From contig CAJXTB010000023.1 in NCBI GenBank assembly GCA_913061235.1, forward strand, positions 1-64,000: DNA of 64,000 bases. The letters are read 5' to 3'. A program made the translations under genes and the position numbers. Shown piece by piece: positions 1 through 6,660 of the stretch. The notes under the pieces were generated by a model that worked only from the letters and a program-made list of their open reading frames with translations, searched no databases and was not told the DNA's origin. How positions within the stretch are numbered: the stretch's first letter is position 1; each line of letters begins with the position of its first letter. This DNA comes from an uncultured Pseudomonadota bacterium. GTDB taxonomy: Bacteria; Myxococcota_A; UBA796; GCA-2862545.

Positions 1-22
1 GTCAGATGTGTATAAGAGACAG
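1..22. other. Nextera/Tn5 adapter remnant
   Basis: Bases 4-22 read AGATGTGTATAAGAGACAG, the 19-bp Tn5 mosaic end used in Nextera libraries, and the preceding GTC matches the end of the read-1 adapter. It is untrimmed library sequence, so genomic DNA begins at base 23. Read on the minus strand it adds the spurious residues VSYTHL to the end of the first gene; on the plus strand it gives the spurious start MCIRDR. Confidence 0.97.
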
Positions 23-1049
23 GTGCATTGGGGGTGGGTGTTGCCTCGGGAGCGTCCGGCATATTGACCTGATGCCCATCGCGAATCAGCGGTGGCGCAC
101 CGCCCGGGGGAGCCACATCACGACGCATCCGCTGCGCCTGACGCGGCTTGGCGTCTGCCGCACCAAAGCGCTGACTGAAGGGGTCGACGAGACCGGTCTG
201 TGGTTGGAAGTCCCGTTTGAGCGGAGGTGCGCCTCCTGGCGGGGTCTTGGGGCGATCGGTCTTTGGACGCGAGCGCTGTGGACGTCCGCGTCGTTGTTTG
301 GCGCGACCTTCTCCCGGACGAATGAGTGGGGGTGCTCCACCCGGAGGTGCGACGCCGCGCTTGATGGGGCCTCGTCGGCCACCTGAGGCATCCGGGCGGA
401 TCAGCGGCGGGCTGCGGTCGATGGGCCCGTCTACGTCGGCAAAGGGCTTGGCTGCCGTGGTGTCGGGCTTGTGGTCACGAAGCAGTGGGGGACGGCCAGG
501 AGCGCCCGCATTGGACGTTGACTTGTGTGGGCGCTGGGGAAGCAGCCGGCCCGACTTGCTCACCCGCTTTGGCGCGCTGGACGGTGGCGCTTGCAGAGGT
601 GGACGCTCTGGATTGCGCTTGGAGGCAGGCCGGACGGTTGGCGCTTTGGCGATAGCCGCAGGTGTGTGGACCTGAAGCGGCTTTTTACCGCTTGCTGCAC
701 GACCTTGAGCCTTTTCACGCAGCTTGACGACCCAGTCGGGAACGTTCTCTTGGCGTTCCTGCTTTTTTGGACCGGGCAGACCGGGGTTCTTCTTCTTCTC
801 ATGCTTGTCAATGCGTACAAAGCGACCTGCCGCCGAGACTTGTCGGTGTTCTTCGAGCATCTTTCGCTCGGGCTTTGGCGGCAAGAAGGGGTCGTCTGCG
901 CCAACCTTCTTCCACAGCTTTGCTGAAGACCCAGCGGGGCGTCGCCAGTAGCGTGCCATGAGCCGCCCGGTCGTCTCCTTCCACAGCGGTGCGTGCGGCA
1001 ACACATCCTTGTCGCGCACAACATCTCTGGCTCGGCGGTCGTCGCTCAA
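23..1049 (-). CDS. Pro/Arg-rich PPGGAPPLIR-repeat protein (3' end missing)
   Basis: The frame is open from a TTG at 1049 to the contig end, so the C-terminus is missing. The TTG has AAGGAG eight bases upstream and an in-frame TAG shortly before it; an internal ATG at 959 has a more distant match. About 340 residues are visible. The first ~130 are charged and Trp/Lys-rich (RYWRRP, LWKKVG, DWVVKLREK); the rest is low-complexity Pro/Arg/Lys/Gln with no signal peptide. A motif close to PPGGAPPLIR occurs three times (about bases 81-110, 213-242, 313-345), with shorter relatives PPLIRPD and RPPLLRD. The composition suggests a disordered, probably nucleic-acid- or protein-binding tail. The family is not recognised. 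It is divergent from tyrS with 79 bases between the starts. Confidence 0.72.
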
Positions 1050-1128
1050 CAGGCGCTCTCCTTGGCGTGAACCCTATCGTAGCGGACGGGGAGCACTCGC
1101 GGTTACGGGGCCCGAACTGGAGGCCAGC

Positions 1129-2343
1129 ATGGCGGACAAGCACGTAGTCGACATTCTCATTGAGCGAGGATTTGTCCAGCAAGACACTGGAATGGACGAG
1201 ATTCGCGCCATGCTCTCGGAAGGTCCGGTCACCTACTACGTTGGCTTCGACCCTACGGGGGATTCCCTGCATGTCGGGCATTTGGTCCCGATCATGGCCA
1301 TGGGCTGGCTGCAGCGCGCGGGTCACAAGGCGATTGCTGTTGTCGGTGGAGGCACTGCACGCGTAGGCGACCCGTCCGGCAAGAGCGAGATGCGTCAGAT
1401 GCTCACCACCGAGCGAATTGCGAGCAATGCTGCGGCGATGAAGTCGCAGCTGTCGCAGTTTCTCACCTTTGACGACGACGCCGGGCGCATGGTCGACAAC
1501 GCCGACTGGCTCTGCTCGCTCAACTACATCGACTTCCTGCGCGACATTGGCCGGCACTTCTCGGTCAACAAGATGCTCACCGCTGAGAGCTACCGTGCAC
1601 GCTTGAAGACGGGCCTGTCGTTCATCGAGTTCAACTACCAATTGCTCCAGGCGTACGACTTCCTAGAGCTGCACAAGCGCTTTGGTTGCACACTGCAGCT
1701 CGGTGGAGATGACCAGTGGGGCAACATCCTCGCTGGTACAGACCTGATTCGTCGTGTTGCCCAGGGCAAGGCGCACTCCATCACCCAGCCGCTCATCCTG
1801 ACGTCTGCCGGCAAGAAGATGGGCAAGACCGCGAAGGGTGCGGTGTGGCTCGACTCCAATAAGCTATCGGCCTTCGACTACTACCAGTACTGGCTGAACG
1901 TGGATGACGGCGATGTTGGCCGCTTCCTCAAGCTGTACACGCTGATGTCCATGGAAGACATTGCCGCACTTGAAGCTCTTGAAGGGGCGGACATTCGTCA
2001 GGCCAAGGCCAAGCTCGCGTGGGAAGCCACCGCGCTTGTACACGGTCCGGATGCCGCCAATACCGCCGTCCAAGGCGCCAAGGCCATGGTCGCCGGTGCC
2101 GCTTCTGCCGAGCTGCCTGTGGTCGCGATTGATGCCGCTGAGCTCGCTGCTGGCAAGCGCGTCGTCGAGATCATGGTCGCTGCCGGGTTTGCCAAGTCTA
2201 ACGGTGCTGCTCGCCGGCTCATTGAGCAAGGCGGCGTGAAGCTGGACTCGGACAAGGTGGAGGACGCCAACGCCGTTCTGTCGCAGGCAGATGTGGTGCT
2301 GCGCGTTGGCAAGAAGCGCGCTGCACGCGTCGTCGTCGGCTAG
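1129..2343 (+). CDS. tyrS: Tyrosyl-tRNA synthetase
   Basis: Cytoplasmic class I aminoacyl-tRNA synthetase that attaches tyrosine to tRNA-Tyr using ATP. The 404-residue product has the HIGH-type signature HVGH at residues 48-51, the tyrosine-pocket stretch YYVGFDPTGDSLHVG, the GDDQWGN motif near 193-199 and a KMSKS-type loop KMGKT at 230-234. The last ~65 residues form an S4-like RNA-binding domain (AARRLIEQGGVKL). The length is normal for bacterial TyrRS. The ATG at 1129 was chosen because GGAGG ends five bases upstream and the protein then begins like its family; the frame stays open upstream to 958 without similarity. The last ~55 bases recur downstream at 3561-3614. Confidence 0.96.
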   Translation: MADKHVVDILIERGFVQQDTGMDEIRAMLSEGPVTYYVGFDPTGDSLHVGHLVPIMAMGWLQRAGHKAIAVVGGGTARVGDPSGKSEMRQMLTTERIASNAAAMKSQLSQFLTFDDDAGRMVDNADWLCSLNYIDFLRDIGRHFSVNKMLTAESYRARLKTGLSFIEFNYQLLQAYDFLELHKRFGCTLQLGGDDQWGNILAGTDLIRRVAQGKAHSITQPLILTSAGKKMGKTAKGAVWLDSNKLSAFDYYQYWLNVDDGDVGRFLKLYTLMSMEDIAALEALEGADIRQAKAKLAWEATALVHGPDAANTAVQGAKAMVAGAASAELPVVAIDAAELAAGKRVVEIMVAAGFAKSNGAARRLIEQGGVKLDSDKVEDANAVLSQADVVLRVGKKRAARVVVG

Positions 2344-2344
2344 C
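2291..2344 (+). repeat. tyrS 3'-end direct repeat, intact copy
   Basis: The last codons of tyrS through the TAG stop. They match 3561-3614 in the same orientation over about 54 bases with 7 visible mismatches, and both copies end in TAGC. Confidence 0.8.
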
Positions 2345-2380
2345 TCTGGGCGGTTCGGTAGGCGAGAGGCCTGATGCCTG

Positions 2381-3418
2381 TCAACGCCCGTCAGAGTTTA
2401 CGAATTGCCGGTATAGAAGCTCCTCGAGGCCGCCTCCCGTGGCTCGTCCGCCCTTCACCGGCACACCCTTCTCGCGAATCTCATCTGTGTGAATGTCGTA
2501 GTCGGTCTTCTCGGTCTTCTCGACGTCCGGCTTCAGCAAGTCATTTAGGCGCTCAGCGACTTGACCCGATTCGCAGGCATCCACGATACCCTCGAAATGC
2601 CAGCCCTCACTGACGGCGCGCGCACCGAGCTTGGAGATGACTTCCCATGGCACGGACGGCTTGGTCTGGAGCTTGCCGGTCGAGCGGTTGAATTTGGTTT
2701 CGGCGTTGACCCCAATCATGCCGTCAGCGTCGCCGCCGTGGCCGCCGTAGTACAGCTTGATTTGCGCACCGGGCGAGGCATGCGACGCGACCTCTTCGAC
2801 CGCCTGCTCAATGCCGGGGCCGGTCTTATCGGTGTAGCCCATGGTTGGAAAACCCTGACCAACCCAGCGAGATTTCCAGTGGTTGGCGTCTGCCTGGACC
2901 CCGCCGAGCGCCTTGAGTTTTGTGTAGTTGGTGTTGGCGATAGTTCCGGCCCACTTCTTGCCGGACTTGGCAGCCCCTCCCCAGTCCCGCCGCCGTGCAC
3001 TCACAACATCGCCGCCCATGTTCACGTCTTCCCGCGACGCCATGAGGAGCTTGGTCTCGTGGGACCATTCCGGGTGCTCTTCGTCATACCGTTCATAGGC
3101 ATCGGACAGTGAATACGTGTCGTGGGTCCCGTGCGTGCGGTCACTACTATTCACCACAAGGGCGCTGCCGGTTGCTTTCGGTCCAACGCTGTGGCGATGG
3201 TGGGTGGTGCCGCGAACGACGCGGTCGCGGTCTCGCGGGTAGTCCGTGGCGGGCGCCTCTTCGGCTTTGGCGGGGCCACGCACCTTGGAGCCGGCTTCAA
3301 TAGTCTTCGTCGTGCGAGGGACGTCAATCTGCTGGAGGGCGTCCTTCAAGACGTCATCGGGGACGATTGCGGAAGGCGCAGGAGCGGATGGGCGAGCACG
3401 GGTCTTTGTTTTGAGCAT
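2381..3418 (-). CDS. Legumain/caspase-like (clan CD) cysteine peptidase
   Basis: The 345-residue protein carries the His/Cys dyad of clan CD peptidases: YYGGHGGD with His227 after a hydrophobic strand, and GIVDACESG with Cys282. The ACESG form is closest to legumain/C13, while the general layout also fits bacterial caspase-like proteins. There is no signal peptide or membrane segment. The first ~70 residues are basic and rich in Ala/Pro/Arg, probably disordered, and the last 40 are charged. Substrate and target are unknown. It lies between tyrS and a degenerate second copy of the tyrS 3' end, which suggests that it arrived by insertion. The ATG at 3418 has only a weak upstream purine match. 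Confidence 0.7.
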   Translation of the reverse strand: MLKTKTRARPSAPAPSAIVPDDVLKDALQQIDVPRTTKTIEAGSKVRGPAKAEEAPATDYPRDRDRVVRGTTHHRHSVGPKATGSALVVNSSDRTHGTHDTYSLSDAYERYDEEHPEWSHETKLLMASREDVNMGGDVVSARRRDWGGAAKSGKKWAGTIANTNYTKLKALGGVQADANHWKSRWVGQGFPTMGYTDKTGPGIEQAVEEVASHASPGAQIKLYYGGHGGDADGMIGVNAETKFNRSTGKLQTKPSVPWEVISKLGARAVSEGWHFEGIVDACESGQVAERLNDLLKPDVEKTEKTDYDIHTDEIREKGVPVKGGRATGGGLEELLYRQFVNSDGR

Positions 3419-3560
3419 AGTGCCACTCTAGGTGATTGTTGTGAGGTGAGTACCCTACGGGGATCCGACATGGTGTTGATGAGGGGGCCGTGGCGCCTCC
3501 CATTGCCGTCAACGCCCAATCAGTCAACCGTCAGTGACGCCCCCACGCCTGAACCTCTAT

Positions 3561-3614
3561 GTGTGATGCTGCGCGTGGGGAGGAAGCGCGCTGCACGCCT
3601 CGTCGTCAGCTAGC
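3561..3614 (+). repeat. tyrS 3'-end direct repeat, degenerate copy
   Basis: The sequence encodes LRVGRKRAARLVVS-stop, against LRVGKKRAARVVVG-stop in tyrS. It has no start codon of its own in a useful context and is best read as a remnant. Similarity fades upstream of 3561 and immediately after the stop. The two copies bracket the caspase-like gene. Confidence 0.8.
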
Positions 3615-5583
3615 GGCAGAGCAACTCGACGTCGTAGCCAGTGGTGGCCGTGGGCGCGTGCTGTACTTCGTCTCTGGCCGCAACGAGGTCTTGGTTGCCC
3701 TTGCGGTACATGCCACGCTGGCCGGTGGTCTGCCCCGCCTCAATCACGATGGACGAGTAGGCGTTCCACGAGTTGTGCATACCCGCGAGACTCTGCTGGT
3801 CAAAGAAGAACCCCTCAGGACTGCGCTCCATCAGCGCCGGCTCAACAATGCGGCCGTCCCAGCGAATCTTGCAGTCGGGCGCAACTTCGGTTTCCTGCAT
3901 GCCTTGGTAGAACGCGGCCCAATCGTCTGCCGTTACGCCTGTACTGCTCATGGCCAGGGTGGAGACGTGCGAGGCCGGCTCACAGAACACGTTGACGGTC
4001 ATGCTCGCACCCGTTTCTCCGACGTGCTGTACGGATGTCTTGTCCTGAATACTGTTGTACTCACCTTTGCGATAACCCCGGTCGAGTCTTGCGAAGTTGC
4101 CGTTGGAGAGGCGTACCAGAGCGAAGGCATCGTACACATTGTGGTACGCGGTCAAGTCCGCAAAGTTGAAGTCGATAGTGCCGGCCCCGTACTCGATGTA
4201 GTCGGGGTGGGTGACACGGTCGTCGAAGCCAATCCGACAGTCGCGAACGTCATCCGTGACGGCCGCATGCAGGCTGGCCCAGTCACCCGTCAACATGGAC
4301 CCGTCTGCTTGCACGGTCCACTTCTCGGAGAAGGTATCGCGGCAGTACACATCCACCGAGGCACCGGTAAACGAGCCCTCTGCGTGTTGGACACGGTCCT
4401 TCAGATGAACGTGAGTCGCTAGGCCGCGACGGTAGCTCGAGCCATAGCCAGCGCGGATGTGGTCATTGATGGAGATGTAGGCGTAGGCGTCCCAGGTGTT
4501 GTGGGAGGCGTTGAGGCCAAGGAAGTCGAAGAGCAAGGAGCTGGGACCAGACTCCACATGCGGGGCGGTGTGAATACGGTCGTTCCAGCTGATCTTACAC
4601 TCGGCACCCCGGTCCACGGCGGCGTCTTGCAAGGCGTCAAAGCTGCCAGAGGTTGCCACGCCATCCGAACCGAACGACGCAACGTGGGCAAAGTCGGTCG
4701 CGGCCTCGCACAACAGGTCTACCGTCATGGGCTCAAAGCCGGAGATGGGGTGTTGCGCATTGGATAGCAGGTGAATGTTGGGTGCGTTGCCACGCCTGTA
4801 GCTCCGTCCAAGACCTGCGCGGGAACCGGGGGTCATCTCGACAAAGGCGTAGGCATCGTAAGCGTCGTGGTAGGCATGCAATGGCTGAAAATCGAACCGT
4901 ATGGACGTATCTGAGGCCTCAATGTACGCGGGCTCGGTCATGCGGTCGTCGAACCGAAGCACACAGTCGGCGAGGTCCGTGCGCACGCGCTGCTGAATGT
5001 CTGCCCAGTCTCCCGAGGCGAGCTCTCCGCTGGCGTACATGGTGGCCACATGCTCAAAACGTCCACCAGCGAGTGGGTTGGGACCTGAGCCAATGGTCGA
5101 CCCACCATTGCCACCGCCACCTCCGGCGGTGGCCCAGCTCATGCTCTCGTCGCAGATACGGATGGCTCCCGCAACGCGGTCCCACACCACGGTACCCTCT
5201 TCGGTACAGGTGCCGTTGACCCCGGATGTAGAGACTGGAATGGAGTCGGCTACGCGTGCCTGGAGGGCGTAGGGAACGGCGGTCAGTGCCTGTCGGGTGG
5301 ACGAGACCAAGCTGCCGACGTCGTATTCCACGTGAAGGGGGTCACCGGACAAGGCCGAGTCCGGGATTGGCCCCAAGCGAACGCTAAAGTAGCCGTCCTG
5401 AATCTGTACATTCGAGACGGTCTGGTCAAAGACAGCGATACCACCCGAGTCCGTGTCAAACAGGCGAAAGGAAACGGACTCAGTACCGTTCGTAGGGCTT
5501 CCTTGCGCATCTGTGACCCGCCCGGAGTGGGTCACATATTGGGGGCTCCCGGCCAGGGCGAGAGCGGTGAGTAGGGCGAGCAT
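3610..5583 (-). CDS. Secreted protein: HQGRLLD-type N-module plus four ~120-aa repeats
   Basis: The 657-residue product starts at ATG 5583 (GGAGG five bases upstream) with signal peptide MLALLTALALAG. Residues ~15-110 match the N-terminal module shared by six other proteins here (VTHSGRVTDAQGSPTNG, DGYFSVRLG, AVPYALQA). After a Gly-rich linker (AGGGGGNGG) come four tandem repeats of about 120 residues. Each contains C-x-(I/L)-x-(F/W)-(D/N)-x-R, then a Phe-x-Phe strand, then H-(D/N)-x-(Y/W)-(D/N)-A-(Y/F), then Y-R-(R/K)-G, and closes with V-x-(L/V)-(L/Y/F)-C. The paired cysteines suggest a disulphide per repeat, hence an extracytoplasmic location. The repeat is not recognised; a carbohydrate- or protein-binding beta domain is a guess. 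Confidence 0.75.
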   Translation of the reverse strand: MLALLTALALAGSPQYVTHSGRVTDAQGSPTNGTESVSFRLFDTDSGGIAVFDQTVSNVQIQDGYFSVRLGPIPDSALSGDPLHVEYDVGSLVSSTRQALTAVPYALQARVADSIPVSTSGVNGTCTEEGTVVWDRVAGAIRICDESMSWATAGGGGGNGGSTIGSGPNPLAGGRFEHVATMYASGELASGDWADIQQRVRTDLADCVLRFDDRMTEPAYIEASDTSIRFDFQPLHAYHDAYDAYAFVEMTPGSRAGLGRSYRRGNAPNIHLLSNAQHPISGFEPMTVDLLCEAATDFAHVASFGSDGVATSGSFDALQDAAVDRGAECKISWNDRIHTAPHVESGPSSLLFDFLGLNASHNTWDAYAYISINDHIRAGYGSSYRRGLATHVHLKDRVQHAEGSFTGASVDVYCRDTFSEKWTVQADGSMLTGDWASLHAAVTDDVRDCRIGFDDRVTHPDYIEYGAGTIDFNFADLTAYHNVYDAFALVRLSNGNFARLDRGYRKGEYNSIQDKTSVQHVGETGASMTVNVFCEPASHVSTLAMSSTGVTADDWAAFYQGMQETEVAPDCKIRWDGRIVEPALMERSPEGFFFDQQSLAGMHNSWNAYSSIVIEAGQTTGQRGMYRKGNQDLVAARDEVQHAPTATTGYDVELLCR

Positions 5584-5611
5584 ACGGGCCTCCGTGGTGG
5601 GCCACTCTAAC

Positions 5612-6628
5612 TCACTCCACGCGTTTGATGTCCCAGATGACTGGGCAGTGGTCGCTCGCTTTGGGGCGATGCTTGCCAACGCCGTCGAAGCGTTCTCCGC
5701 CAAAGCGGTCGGAGCGCTTGGGTAGGCCACGGCGCTCAATGATGGGTACGGCTGGATTGAGAGCGGCGAGCTTGCGGCTCGGCAGAATGAAGTCGAGCTG
5801 CCGGTAGCCAGGAGGAAGATTGTCGCGCTTGTAGCCCTGGAAGTGGTGTGTCCAGCGGTCTGCCTCGGCCAGTCGGTTCACCACGTTGTCTACGGCGTCC
5901 CACTCCACGAGGTCGCGGATTCCCGAGCGTCCCTCTGCGGAGTCCTCTAGGTGGTCGTTCAGGTCCCCCAACACCACGAAGGCCGCGTCATTGACGGCAT
6001 CTCCGAAGCGTTCGCGTACCACTGCTTTGACGGCGTTCGACTGTCCGATACGCCGGTCACGGGTCAGTCCGCGGCCTGGACCGGTGGTGCGGTTGGGTGC
6101 GCGCATGCTCTTGAAGTGGTTGATGAACAGCGTGACGGTGCCCATACCGGGTTCGAAGACGTCTACCTCTAGGCAGTCGCGGTTGAACCGTGGCGCGTTG
6201 TCGCGCGGACTCCACAGGTGTTGCCAGCTTCGTACGTGAACGATGGGGAACCGCGAGAGCACGCCAACGTCGATGCGTCGGGGGTCGTTGCCGTCAATGA
6301 CAATGGCGTGGGGCCAGACCTCTCGGCCTCCCAGGTACTGGTCGCGGAACTTCTTCAGCGTGTCGAGGTCTTCGACTTCTTGCAGTGCAAAGACATCGGC
6401 CTGGCAGGCTTGCATGGCCTGGGCGGTGATCTGCTTGGCAGCGGGGTCTTGCAGGCGGAAGCGCAGGTCGTCGGCGGAGAACCCGTGCTGAACGGCGTTG
6501 TCAGTGTCCACGCCGCGAGCGAACAAGTAGCGGGTGAACAAGTTTTCGACGTTGAACGTGGCAATGCGCATGCGCGGAGGTAACCGCTGTCGCTCCGTGA
6601 GGGGGGCAACAGCGGGTTGGGTAGCCAA
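5612..6628 (-). CDS. Endonuclease/exonuclease/phosphatase-fold protein
   Basis: A metal-dependent phosphodiesterase-fold protein. Family landmarks in order: ATFNVENLF (metal-binding Asn), ALQEVED (Glu), DVGVLSRFP, NHFKS (catalytic His region), VVLGDLND (Asp/Asn pair) and a C-terminal SDHCPV (catalytic Asp-His). These residues are all present, so it should be active on a phosphodiester, but the substrate (nucleic acid, lipid or other) cannot be read from sequence. No signal peptide is clear. The TTG at 6628 gives 338 residues; an ATG at 6571 just before IATFNVENLF is an alternative, and neither has a strong ribosome site. It sits downstream of the decarboxylase gene on the same strand, 32 bases away. 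Confidence 0.85.
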   Translation of the reverse strand: MATQPAVAPLTERQRLPPRMRIATFNVENLFTRYLFARGVDTDNAVQHGFSADDLRFRLQDPAAKQITAQAMQACQADVFALQEVEDLDTLKKFRDQYLGGREVWPHAIVIDGNDPRRIDVGVLSRFPIVHVRSWQHLWSPRDNAPRFNRDCLEVDVFEPGMGTVTLFINHFKSMRAPNRTTGPGRGLTRDRRIGQSNAVKAVVRERFGDAVNDAAFVVLGDLNDHLEDSAEGRSGIRDLVEWDAVDNVVNRLAEADRWTHHFQGYKRDNLPPGYRQLDFILPSRKLAALNPAVPIIERRGLPKRSDRFGGERFDGVGKHRPKASDHCPVIWDIKRVE

Positions 6629-6660
6629 ACGCTGTCATCAACGATGCGTCTACGCTGTGT

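Noticed and set aside
6-386. Plus-strand frame beginning MCIRDR
   Set aside because: Its start is adapter sequence and it lies antisense to the Pro/Arg-rich gene.
808-1641. 277-aa minus-strand frame overlapping the tyrS start
   Set aside because: It is antisense to the catalytic part of tyrS, shows no recognisable motifs and conflicts with the Pro/Arg-rich gene in another frame.
2388-3530. Short GTCAACGCCC match near 2389 and 3510 as an extension of the tyrS repeats
   Set aside because: About 15 bases, in a different order relative to the 54-base repeat; could be chance.
3559-4422. 287-aa plus-strand frame
   Set aside because: It is antisense to the four-repeat secreted protein. Only its first ~50 bases (the tyrS remnant) are meaningful.
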